Shown piece by piece: positions 8,163 to 17,417 of a stretch of 64,000 nucleotides of DNA (its first letter is position 1; every line of letters starts with the position of its first letter). This DNA comes from Candidatus Eisenbergiella stercoravium (GTDB lineage Bacteria; Bacillota; Clostridia; Lachnospirales; Lachnospiraceae), in NCBI GenBank assembly GCA_019113175.1, contig DXHY01000001.1, forward strand, positions 1 through 64,000, written 5' to 3'. The position numbers were made by a program, and so were the translations under genes. The notes beneath the pieces were generated by a model. That model worked only from the letters and a program-made list of their open reading frames with translations. It was not told the origin of the DNA and searched no databases.

Positions 8163-8654
8163 TTACTGTCTGGCGTTGATGTAGTTTATAAGCCCTTCCG
8201 CATCGATGATCCGCTGCATGAATTCAGGAAAAGCCTGGCCCTGATAAGTGGTTCCTTTGGTCAGATCGGTGATCACGCCGGTATCAAAATTGACCTCGAC
8301 CTCATCGCCGTCCTCGATTTCCGCCGCTGCTTTTGGGCACTCGATAATGGGAAGGCCGATATTGATGGCATTGCGATAGAAAATCCGGGCAAAGGTTTCT
8401 GCAATGACGCAGCTTACGCCAGCCGCCTTAATGGCAATCGGGGCATGTTCTCTGGAAGAGCCGCAGCCGAAGTTTTTCTCGGCCACAATGATGTCGCCCT
8501 TCTGTACCTTTTTGATGAACTCTTTATCGATATCCTCCATACAATGTGTGGCGAGCTCCGCCGGATCGGAGGAATTCAGATAACGTGCGGGAATGATCAC
8601 ATCCGTATCGATATTATCGCCGTATTTGAATACGCGTCCTTTTGCATTTTTCAT
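8163..8654 (-). CDS. leuD: 3-isopropylmalate dehydratase small subunit
   Basis: A 163-residue small subunit of isopropylmalate isomerase, which converts 2-isopropylmalate to 3-isopropylmalate in leucine synthesis. It opens with [20 protein letters not shown], and the substrate-loop motif [11 protein letters not shown] is intact, followed by [15 protein letters not shown]. This is the short clostridial/archaeal form rather than the roughly 200-residue enterobacterial one. It follows leuC by 65 bases and forms an operon with it. leuA and leuB are not in the window. Confidence 0.95.
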   Translation of the reverse strand: MKNAKGRVFKYGDNIDTDVIIPARYLNSSDPAELATHCMEDIDKEFIKKVQKGDIIVAEKNFGCGSSREHAPIAIKAAGVSCVIAETFARIFYRNAINIGLPIIECPKAAAEIEDGDEVEVNFDTGVITDLTKGTTYQGQAFPEFMQRIIDAEGLINYINARQ

Positions 8655-8719
8655 TGATTCTCTCCATTCTGCCGCAGCTTATGCAGCGGCGCGCATGATT
8701 ACTTTCAAAGTTCCGTGGC

Positions 8720-9988
8720 TCAGGCATCCAGAGCGCCGGGCCAGGAAATGGTTCCCGTAACCGCGCTTGCCGCCGCAACGGCGGGGCTTGCCAGATAGAT
8801 TTCCGAATTCACATGTCCCATACGTCCCACAAAGTTGCGGTTCGTGGTGGAGACGCAGCGTTCCCCTTCCGCAAGAACGCCCATATAGCCGCCCAGGCAG
8901 GGACCGCAGGTAGGAGTGCTGACAACAGCGCCGGCCTCGATAAAGATTTTCAGGAGGCCTTCCTCCATGGCCTGCAGATAGATGGCCTGTGTGGCGGGAA
9001 TGATGATGCAGCGGATTCCCTTCGCCACATGACGGCCGCGCAGAACCTCGGCCGCGCAGCGGATGTCTTCCATCCGTCCATTGGTGCAGGAGCCGATAAC
9101 AACCTGATCGATCTTAATCTCGTCCGTGATCTCGTCGATGGTTTTTGTATTTTCCGGAAGATGCGGGAATGCCACCGTAGGCCGCAAGGAAGACAGATCG
9201 ATGGTGATTTCCTCATCATAAACGGCATCCGCATCCGCCTCATAAACAACAGGCGTTTTGCTGGAATGCTCTTTGATGTAGGAAAGCGTCTGATCGTCTA
9301 CCGGGAAGATTCCGTTCTTCGCTCCCGCTTCGATCGCCATATTCGCGATGGTGAAACGGTCATCCATACACAGGCTGGATACGCCGTCCCCCACAAATTC
9401 CAGAGACTTGTACAGGGCTCCGTCCACACCGATCTTTCCGATCAGATGCAGGATCACGTCCTTGCCGGAAACCCATTTGGGAAGGCTTCCGGTCAGTGTG
9501 ACGCGGATCGCGGAAGGAACCTTGAACCAGGCCTTTCCAGTCGCCATTCCGGCCGCCATATCCGTGCTTCCCACACCCGTGGAAAAAGCGCCAAGAGCGC
9601 CATAGGTACAGGTGTGGGAATCTGCGCCAATCACCACGTCGCCTGCTACCACCAGACCTTTTTCAGGCAGAAGGGCATGCTCGATTCCCATTTCTCCCAC
9701 CTCAAAATAATTGGTGATCTGGTTCCGGTATGCGAACTCTCTTACGCATTTGCAGTGTTCCGCTGATTTGATGTCCTTATTCGGAACAAAGTGATCCGGC
9801 ACCAGGGCGATTTTGTCCTTATCAAAAACGCCGTCCACCTTCATCTTTTCCATTTCTTTAATTGCCACAGGACTGGTAATATCATTTCCGAGCACCAGAT
9901 CCAGATCAGCCTCGATGAGCTGCCCCGCTTCCACGGATGCAAGCCCTGCATGAGCCGCCAGGATCTTTTGTGTCATTGTCATTCCCAT
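8720..9988 (-). CDS. leuC: 3-isopropylmalate dehydratase large subunit
   Basis: A 422-residue aconitase-family large subunit that carries the [4Fe-4S] cluster, pairing with LeuD. The cluster cysteines are visible in [12 protein letters not shown] and in [31 protein letters not shown] and the NFVGRMGH segment are the conserved active-site regions. Start ATG at 9988 with a GGAGG site nine bases upstream. It is transcribed divergently from the lysR gene across a 147-base gap holding a LysR-type box, so the neighbouring regulator very likely controls it. Confidence 0.96.
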   Translation of the reverse strand: MGMTMTQKILAAHAGLASVEAGQLIEADLDLVLGNDITSPVAIKEMEKMKVDGVFDKDKIALVPDHFVPNKDIKSAEHCKCVREFAYRNQITNYFEVGEMGIEHALLPEKGLVVAGDVVIGADSHTCTYGALGAFSTGVGSTDMAAGMATGKAWFKVPSAIRVTLTGSLPKWVSGKDVILHLIGKIGVDGALYKSLEFVGDGVSSLCMDDRFTIANMAIEAGAKNGIFPVDDQTLSYIKEHSSKTPVVYEADADAVYDEEITIDLSSLRPTVAFPHLPENTKTIDEITDEIKIDQVVIGSCTNGRMEDIRCAAEVLRGRHVAKGIRCIIIPATQAIYLQAMEEGLLKIFIEAGAVVSTPTCGPCLGGYMGVLAEGERCVSTTNRNFVGRMGHVNSEIYLASPAVAAASAVTGTISWPGALDA

Positions 9989-10020
9989 CGTAACTAACCT
10001 CCGTCTTTATTGATAAAAAT

Positions 10021-10087
10021 AGTTTAACATATCCGGAGGATAAGGAAAAATACTTTTCTTTCATGTTTACTATAATGGCATGTTATA
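10021..10087 (-). promoter_or_regulatory. leuC / lysR control region with LysR-type box
   Basis: ATAATGGCATGTTAT (10072-10086) contains the T-N11-A dyad of LysR-type regulators (10073-10085) with ATAA/TTAT arms. On the minus strand a -10-like TAAACT lies at 10021-10026, placing the box centre about 65 bases upstream of the expected leuC start, the classical position for this regulator type. The -35 is poor, as expected for an activated promoter. On the plus strand a TATAAT at 10099-10104 could serve lysR, so the same box would autoregulate it. Confidence 0.6.
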
Positions 10088-10135
10088 CTATAATTAAATA
10101 TAATGAATGCAGGTTATAAAAAGAAGGAGGAAACC

Positions 10136-11065
10136 ATGGAGCAGAATCTGAACCTTTATCATATTTTTGTCACTGTTGCGAGATGCAAAAATATCTCCGG
10201 AGCGGCCCGGGCGCTTTATATCAGCCAGCCGGCCATCAGCAAGGCGATTTCCCGGCTGGAGCAGAACCTGAATACCACGCTGTTTCTACGTTCCAGCCGG
10301 GGCGTGAAGCTCACCGAAGCCGGTGAAATCCTGTACCGGCAGGTAGAGAGCGCGTTTCTCGCCATCAGCCAGGGGGAACAGCAGCTGAAGAAAATGCAGG
10401 AGCTGGGAATCGGCCATCTCTCCATCGGCGTAAGCAGCACCCTCTGCAAATATGTGCTTCTGCCCTATCTGCGCACATTTACGGAGGAGAACCCGCACAT
10501 CCAGATCTCCATCGCCTGTCAGTCCACCTATCAGACGGTTCAGGAGATGGAAAATGGTTCCGTGGATATCGGTCTGATCGGAGAAAACGACCATATGGAC
10601 AAGCTCTCCTTTTATCCCATTCAGGAGATCGAGGATATTCTCGTCTGTACCGGAAGCTATCTTGACAATCTGAAGGAAAGGGGAAGCCTTTCCGATTCTC
10701 CTTCCCCCCATGAAATCATCGGGGCATCCACGCTGATGCTTCTGGATAAGGGGAATATTACGAGACAGTATGTCGACAAATATCTTGCAATGGAGGGCAT
10801 TCTGGCAGAGCAGACGCTGGAGGTCACCTCCATGGATCTTCTCATCGATTTTGCAAGGCTCGGTCTGGGAATCGCCTGTGTGATCCGTTCCTTTGTAGAA
10901 AAAGAGCTGGAGGAGGGAACGTTCATCAGTCTGCCGCTTCCTGCGGCAATCCCAAAGCGGAGAATCGGCTTCGCCGTCCAGAAGAACGCGCCGTTTTCCC
11001 CGGCACTTCAGAAATTTATGGACAGCGTTTTTGACTCCGGCGGAAAGTTTGTCGGCCTAGTTTGA
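10136..11065 (+). CDS. LysR-type transcriptional regulator, likely of leucine/isoleucine-valine genes
   Basis: A 309-residue LysR family protein. The N-terminal winged helix (about 1-60) has the typical FVTVARCKNISGAARALYIS and QPAISKAISRLEQNL segments; residues about 90-295 form the two-lobed effector-binding domain. I start at the ATG at 10136, directly after AAGGAGGAAACC. The gene is divergent from leuCD and its box recurs upstream of ilvN-ilvC, so a role in branched-chain amino acid control is a good inference. The effector is unknown; an intermediate such as 2-isopropylmalate or acetolactate would be typical of LysR logic. Its 3' end lies 55 bases before the IS-like element. Confidence 0.92.
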   Translation: MEQNLNLYHIFVTVARCKNISGAARALYISQPAISKAISRLEQNLNTTLFLRSSRGVKLTEAGEILYRQVESAFLAISQGEQQLKKMQELGIGHLSIGVSSTLCKYVLLPYLRTFTEENPHIQISIACQSTYQTVQEMENGSVDIGLIGENDHMDKLSFYPIQEIEDILVCTGSYLDNLKERGSLSDSPSPHEIIGASTLMLLDKGNITRQYVDKYLAMEGILAEQTLEVTSMDLLIDFARLGLGIACVIRSFVEKELEEGTFISLPLPAAIPKRRIGFAVQKNAPFSPALQKFMDSVFDSGGKFVGLV

Positions 11066-11252
11066 GAATGCGAAGGAGCGGTCTTCAGAGCCTTATGTGC
11101 GAGATTTTTATGCAAAAAAGGGGCTGTCGCACTAAATAATTAGTGCGGCAGCACTTGCAGAGAATAAGAGCCAAGTCTGTGCAAGGCCTGGCTTTTAGTG
11201 TCTAAAATTTTTATGTGTCATAAATCATATTATATAAGAATTATTTCTCAGA

Positions 11253-12464
11253 TTATATCATACTAAGTAATTTTTGTTGCTCGCTTTTAAATTCTTCGTC
11301 GGTAAGCAATCCAGATTCTTTCATCATTTTAAGCTTTTCTACTTTTTGTTTAAAATCATTGATTGAATCTGAGGATGATTCAATTGAATTGTTACTGGCA
11401 GAATTTGCGCCTGCAATATCTACTCTTAAAAGTCTTCCATCTTCAATGACATTTACCGACTGATGTAAAACAGTTTTCTTTTCTAGTTCATCTACAATGC
11501 CATATTTCTTTTCAGGAAGATATGTCTGTAAAAAATTATAAATATCCTGTGGTAATTCAATATCAATATATTGTTTTTTTGTATCAGAATAAAAATTCAG
11601 CATAACACTTCTATTGTCGATTTTTTTAATATCTATATCTAAAGAAAAAGAACTATATCCTAACGTATGTTCAGCAGGTTTATATGTCAGCGCAGCACCT
11701 AATGCCATACCCATCAACCCAAATAGTGCTCCTCCTCCTACTGTTGCTAATTTCGAAATCTTCCCACCTGTTAAGCTGCCTCCATAGCTTGAATAGTCAC
11801 CATGAATATCTGAAACGTATGAAATATTTCCGGCTTTTTCATAGTAATGAATATTTTTGTATTCAATTATTCCATTATTTTCTTCTTCAGAATAACCATC
11901 AATTTTCAGAAAGTTTAGATTTCTGTTTTCATCTATATATATTAATGCAATTTTGTTATTCTCTGAAAACAATGTAAATGTTGGTGTAGATTCTTTTATG
12001 TGAAACGAAAAGCAATTATTGTAAAATTGAAATGCTTTATTTTCTTTTTCAATTGCAATTCTTTTTTGGTTTTCTTTGTTTTCAGATTCTAGTTTTTGTT
12101 TATTTTCTTCTTCCTTCAGGAATTCGTTCTGTTGCTCCAAAATAAGATTGTACCATTTGGAGATGTCGTTAATTCCCGGCAGCACAATCGTTTCTTTACT
12201 TCTATTCACAACAGAAGCAGAATTATATTCAATAAATAGTGCCCTCTGGTTATTTACATTATCTATGAATACCCTTGTAATGTCTTTATATCTCACTTCA
12301 AACGATTCCGTTTCTTTGCTAAGTTCGTTATCAAAAAACATGAAGCAAACACTATCAATATATGAAGGATAGATATATAACTTTATATTATGCTTTTTAG
12401 CAAAAATACCATTTTTGTATTCTCCAGAATAAAAGTCAATGCATTTTTCTATGTTTAAATTCAT
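11253..12464 (-). CDS. SHOCT-domain protein of unknown function, IS cargo
   Basis: I do not recognise a named function. The 403-residue protein has an N-terminal PH/GRAM-like half (about 1-110), a charged coiled coil near 110-150 (NEFLKEEENKQKLESENKEN), a glycine-rich hydrophobic stretch near 240-265 (ATVGGGALFGLMGMALGAAL) that could be a membrane hairpin, and a C-terminal SHOCT motif (LKMMKESGLLTDEEFKSEQQ), a short domain usually found at protein ends. The start at 12464 is chosen because GGAGG lies eight bases upstream; a much longer frame runs on into the transposase remnant and a hydrophobic leader but lacks a ribosome site. Its AT content is far above neighbouring genes, which fits recent transfer. 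Confidence 0.75.
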   Translation of the reverse strand: MNLNIEKCIDFYSGEYKNGIFAKKHNIKLYIYPSYIDSVCFMFFDNELSKETESFEVRYKDITRVFIDNVNNQRALFIEYNSASVVNRSKETIVLPGINDISKWYNLILEQQNEFLKEEENKQKLESENKENQKRIAIEKENKAFQFYNNCFSFHIKESTPTFTLFSENNKIALIYIDENRNLNFLKIDGYSEEENNGIIEYKNIHYYEKAGNISYVSDIHGDYSSYGGSLTGGKISKLATVGGGALFGLMGMALGAALTYKPAEHTLGYSSFSLDIDIKKIDNRSVMLNFYSDTKKQYIDIELPQDIYNFLQTYLPEKKYGIVDELEKKTVLHQSVNVIEDGRLLRVDIAGANSASNNSIESSSDSINDFKQKVEKLKMMKESGLLTDEEFKSEQQKLLSMI

Positions 12465-12631
12465 ATACATATCCTCCGTTATTGAATAGTTTTTGCAATT
12501 TATTATTATAGCACAATACAGGAAAGCAACCAATATATAGTTTGTATCTTGTGCAAAAACAATAAAATATAATATAAATAGTAGGATATTCATAGCAAAG
12601 GATAACAAATTCGCTATGTTAGGTAATACTC

Positions 12632-12841
12632 TTGATGGTTTACAAGACCAATATTGCAAACATCAAAGAGGATATGGAATTCAGACGATATTTACGAGAA
12701 AATTCAAATATCACCGCCCAGAGTATCATACTGGCGATCAGGTATAGCATAAACAAACTTCATCATAAGATTCAGGCGGGAAGGACAAGACAGCATTTTT
12801 TTGTAATAAACAGAATAGAAGAAGTGAATATTTCAGCTTAA
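12632..12841 (+). pseudogene. C-terminal remnant of an IS1182-family transposase
   Basis: The frame reads IKEDMEFRRYLRENSNITAQ and continues IILAIRYSINKLHHKIQAGR, matching the pattern D-x-x-F-R-R-(F/Y)-L...N-I-N-K-L-H-x-K-I-Q found at the end of DDE transposases of this family. The catalytic domain is missing. No real start exists. It ends at the TAA at 12839-12841, followed after 57 bases by the IS end, the normal spacing for an IS 3' end. The stretch 12465-12631 between it and the cargo gene holds nothing else that I can identify. Confidence 0.7.
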
Positions 12842-12931
12842 AATGGCAAAAAGATGCTGCCACATCTATGATTTTCTAATCATTAATGCGACAGCCCCTT
12901 TTGCCTTCGGATTTCTGAACAGGATAAAAAA

Positions 12932-14516
<1,585 letters not shown>

Positions 14517-14545
14517 GACGCAACTCCTCCGTCCGTTGTTGATTT

Positions 14546-14574
14546 ATTCTAGCAACATTGAGCTTCCTTGTCAA
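14546..14574 (-). promoter_or_regulatory. ilvN-ilvC promoter
   Basis: On the minus strand TTGACA (14569-14574) and TAGAAT (14546-14551) are separated by exactly 17 bases. The expected transcription start is near 14539, about 23 bases before the ilvN start codon. Confidence 0.75.
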
Positions 14575-14599
14575 CGTATGATAGCCAGGCATGGTTTCC

Positions 14600-14645
14600 A
14601 TAACCATCGGTTATAACGCCTGAATCACTATAAAATTTGCGTTAT
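14600..14645 (-). promoter_or_regulatory. LysR-type operator upstream of ilvN-ilvC
   Basis: A perfect dyad ATAACC-ATC-GGTTAT (14600-14614) contains T-N11-A and is centred about 68 bases before the predicted start. A second, looser dyad, ATAA-N8-TTAT, is centred roughly 30 bases further upstream (about 14629-14645), consistent with additional LysR contact sites. The ATAA-N7-TTAT frame of the first box is the same as in the leuC/lysR region. Confidence 0.6.
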
Positions 14646-14659
14646 ATCACATCCGTAAA

Positions 14660-14745
14660 ATTCCGGATGCCATTTTCCGGACACAATTCTTTTTTCCGAA
14701 AATCTTTTTCCGGACATTTTTTTTCCGAATATTTTTTTCCGGACA
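14660..14745. repeat. T-rich short repeat tract with TTTTCCGGA/TTTTCCGAA units
   Basis: Six copies of CCGGA or CCGAA, most preceded by a run of T, start at 14663, 14677, 14696, 14710, 14725 and 14739, with spacing of 14, 19, 14, 15 and 14 bases. The tract lies directly after the second small-subunit gene and before the ilvN operators. It could be decayed tandem duplication or an RNA 3'-end region. Confidence 0.6.
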
Positions 14746-15234
14746 TCAGCTGTCATTCTCCGCGCATTTTGTCAGGGCAAGAGTCCCGGTGCGCGCCACC
14801 TCGACGATGCTGATGGTCTGAAGCATATTCAGGAAAATCTGTACCCGTTCCGGCGTATCGCAGATCTGAATGAGCATCATGTGCTTGGACATGTCCACGA
14901 TGGATGCATGCATGATCGCACAGTTTTCCATGATGTCTCTTCTGTTGTTCCTGTTGTATTTGATTTTAACCAGCATCAGCTCCCGGCTGATACTGATCTC
15001 CTCATCGAAGGTGCGAACCTTGATGACGTCCAGCTTTTTGTTGAGCTGCTTTTCGATCTGTTCAATGGTACGCTGATCCCCGCTGCTGACGATGGTCATG
15101 CAGGAAACCGCCGGATCGTCCGTTTCTCCCACCGCCAGGGAATTGATGTTAAAGCATCTTCTGGAGAACAGACCGGCCACCTTACAAAGCACGCCGGATC
15201 TGTTTTCCACAAGAACCGAATATATTTTTTTCAT
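14746..15234 (-). CDS. Second acetolactate synthase small-subunit-like ACT protein
   Basis: A 162-residue paralogue of the ilvN product. It starts KKIYSVLVENRSGVLCKVAG with the ACT-domain pattern, continues FSRRCFNINSLAVGETDDP and ends with the conserved VEVARTGTLAL. The start at 15234 follows GGAGA at a proper distance. It sits 110 bases after ilvB and is probably co-transcribed with it. It differs clearly from the other small subunit, so the large subunit could form two differently regulated enzymes. Confidence 0.88.
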   Translation of the reverse strand: MKKIYSVLVENRSGVLCKVAGLFSRRCFNINSLAVGETDDPAVSCMTIVSSGDQRTIEQIEKQLNKKLDVIKVRTFDEEISISRELMLVKIKYNRNNRRDIMENCAIMHASIVDMSKHMMLIQICDTPERVQIFLNMLQTISIVEVARTGTLALTKCAENDS

Positions 15235-15344
15235 AGCAATCTCCATTCTGCCGCTGAAAAGGGCGGCCCTGTCCCTCTGCACCGTTTTGTCCCATACCGG
15301 AGTGTAATCCGCCGGATACGGGGCTCCGGCATCCTTTTGTGCGG

Positions 15345-16961
15345 TTATTTTACCAGATCCATAGGATCAATCATGCATTCCATGAGATAAGAGGAATCTT
15401 CCTTCAGGAATTCATCCAGAGCGCTGTCAATATCTTCATTCCGTGACAGCTTCAGGTAGGGAATCTCATAGGCTTCAGCGATTTTTTCCAGCTTCGGCAT
15501 GCCGGATATGTCAACGACCGAATATCTGTCCTTATAATTAAAATGCTGGAATTCCCTCACCATGCCGAGATAATTGTTACGGAATACAACGATCTTGACG
15601 GGAATATGATGCTGCTGTATGGTAGCAAGCTCCATCATGGACATCTGGAAGGAGCCGTCACCGCAGACCGCTATGACCTGTTTGGACATATCTCCCAGCT
15701 TTGCCCCCATCGCCGCAGGAATGGAGTAGCCCATGGTGCCCATGCCGCCGGAGGTGAGGAAGCGTCCCTCCCGCACGATGTGATAGGAGCAGGACCAGAT
15801 CTGATTCTGTCCCACGTCAGCCACATAAACGCCGTCCGGCTTCATGCGTTCAGACAGACGGCGGATGAAAGCCTCCGGATCCACATAATCCGGATTGGGA
15901 TGGCGGATCTGCTTCATGGTGCTGCGGTATTCATTCAATCTCTCGATCCATTCTTCATGCTCACAGGTAAATTCCTGCTTTTCAAAATCCGCGAAGATAT
16001 GCCGGGCATCTCCCACCAGAGGAATGGTGGGACCTGCGTTCTTCCCGATCTCTGCAGGATCCACATCGATATGTACGAGAACCTTGTCGTGGGTGATGAT
16101 ATCCGGCTGATTGACGGAACGGTCGGCCACGCGCGCACCAACCATGATCAGAAGATCAGATTCGTTCATCGCACGGTTGGCATAGGGCTTTCCATTATTT
16201 CCTACCATGCCGAAGTACATCGGGTGCTCCGTGGGCATGACGCCGATTCCCATCATGGTGGAAACTACAGGAATACGGAACTTTTCCGAAAAGGTTCTCA
16301 GCTCCTCACATGCGCCGCTCAGGGTCACGCCGCCGCCCGCATAGATAAGGGGTCTTTTCGCTTTCTCCAGCTCATGAATGACTTTCCTGATCTGGACGGC
16401 ATGTCCCTTTACTGTGGGTTTATAGGTCCGCATGTTTACCTCCTCCGGATAACGGAAGCGGGTAATCTGAGCGTTCTGAATATCCACGGGAATATCGATC
16501 AGTACAGGTCCCTTACGTCCTGTGCTTGCCACGTAGAAGGCTTCCTTGAAAATGCGGGGAATATCGTTTACATCACGTACCAGGTAGCTGTATTTTACAA
16601 AGGACTCCGCAGCCCCCGTAATGTCTGCCTCCTGAAAAACATCGCTTCCCAGAAGCTCGCTGTTGACCTGACCGGTGATACATACCAGAGGGATGCTGTC
16701 AGCAAAGGCCGTGGCAATTCCGGTCAGCAGATTGGTGGCTCCTGGGCCGGAGGTGACGGCGCAGACCCCCACCTTACCCGTTACTCTCGCCATACCGCTG
16801 GCCGCATGGGCCGCATTCTGTTCTGTTCGAATCAAAATTGTCCGGATATCTGAATTCAGGATACTGTCATAGAAGGGACAGATCGCAACGCCAGGGTAAC
16901 CGAATACCTCCGTCACGCCCTCCAGCTCCAGACACTTTATGATCGCATCCGCTCCATTCAT
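15345..16961 (-). CDS. ilvB: Acetolactate synthase large subunit
   Basis: A 538-residue thiamine-diphosphate enzyme that joins two pyruvates, or pyruvate and 2-oxobutyrate, as the first common step of valine, leucine and isoleucine synthesis. Visible features: catalytic Glu in IRTEQNAAHAASGMAR, the GPGATNLLTG loop, the FAD-domain centre, and the diphosphate motif GDGSFQMSMMELAT with NNYLGMVREFQ. Start at 16961 follows AAAGGGG. An upstream in-frame extension overlaps the gap without a ribosome site. It follows the 125-residue membrane protein by 31 bases. Confidence 0.92.
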   Translation of the reverse strand: MNGADAIIKCLELEGVTEVFGYPGVAICPFYDSILNSDIRTILIRTEQNAAHAASGMARVTGKVGVCAVTSGPGATNLLTGIATAFADSIPLVCITGQVNSELLGSDVFQEADITGAAESFVKYSYLVRDVNDIPRIFKEAFYVASTGRKGPVLIDIPVDIQNAQITRFRYPEEVNMRTYKPTVKGHAVQIRKVIHELEKAKRPLIYAGGGVTLSGACEELRTFSEKFRIPVVSTMMGIGVMPTEHPMYFGMVGNNGKPYANRAMNESDLLIMVGARVADRSVNQPDIITHDKVLVHIDVDPAEIGKNAGPTIPLVGDARHIFADFEKQEFTCEHEEWIERLNEYRSTMKQIRHPNPDYVDPEAFIRRLSERMKPDGVYVADVGQNQIWSCSYHIVREGRFLTSGGMGTMGYSIPAAMGAKLGDMSKQVIAVCGDGSFQMSMMELATIQQHHIPVKIVVFRNNYLGMVREFQHFNYKDRYSVVDISGMPKLEKIAEAYEIPYLKLSRNEDIDSALDEFLKEDSSYLMECMIDPMDLVK

Positions 16962-16992
16962 CTGTATTTCCCCTTTCTTACCATATCTAAAA

Positions 16993-17370
16993 TTATTGAA
17001 ATCTTCCGAAAAATTCAGCCAGAGGCTCAATCACCCGGTTCAGGTCGGAAATTGCCTCGTTCAGCTGTTCAATATCCATCTGTTCTATTTTTTCCATGGT
17101 CTGTCCAACCGCCAGACTCCCCGAATTGACCAGTTCATTCACATTCCTGGAGACCTCCTGGAGGTCCTCAATCGCCTCTCCGGCGTCAGCCAGGACCATA
17201 TTTGCCTGATCCAGTGCCTGTGTCAGACCGGGCAGCACACGAATGATGACAAAAAGAAGTGCCGCTGTCAAAAACAGGCTTGCCGCTGTGTGGATTCTCA
17301 TATAAAAAAGCTGCTTTTTCAGAAGCCTCGTCTGTTCCTCATTGGCAGAAATTTTTTCTTCCATCTGCAT
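16993..17370 (-). CDS. Small membrane-anchored coiled-coil protein, unknown
   Basis: I do not recognise a family. The 125-residue product has a charged N-terminus, one membrane helix (about 28-48, AASLFLTAALLFVIIRVL), and an outer helical part rich in Asp, Glu, Asn and Leu (EAIEDLQEVSRNVNELVNSG) typical of a coiled coil. It resembles methyl-accepting or DUF948-like short envelope proteins only in layout. Start at 17370 follows GGAGG. It lies between metH and ilvB on the same strand, 47 bases from metH and 31 from ilvB, so it may be co-transcribed with both. Confidence 0.75.
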   Translation of the reverse strand: MQMEEKISANEEQTRLLKKQLFYMRIHTAASLFLTAALLFVIIRVLPGLTQALDQANMVLADAGEAIEDLQEVSRNVNELVNSGSLAVGQTMEKIEQMDIEQLNEAISDLNRVIEPLAEFFGRFQ

Positions 17371-17417
17371 ATACAGCAACCTCCAGCTTTCACTTTGTCT
17401 GACGGATAATCTTATAC

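Larger units (their letters stand above)
11120..12898. mobile_element. IS1182-like element, rearranged, carrying a cargo gene
   Basis: The segment is bounded by GGGGCTGTCGC (11120-11130) and its inverse GCGACAGCCCC (12888-12898). Each end continues into a hairpin: 11123-11134 pairs with 11141-11152 on the left and about 12855-12896 folds on the right. Near the right end the plus strand encodes a transposase C-terminus. The rest of the transposase is absent and its place is taken by an AT-rich gene on the opposite strand. Total size of 1779 bp is similar to an intact IS1182-family element. Flanks are GCAAAAAA on the left and TTTTGCC on the right, so the insertion seems to lie in a short A/T palindrome rather than between clear direct repeats. 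Confidence 0.65.
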
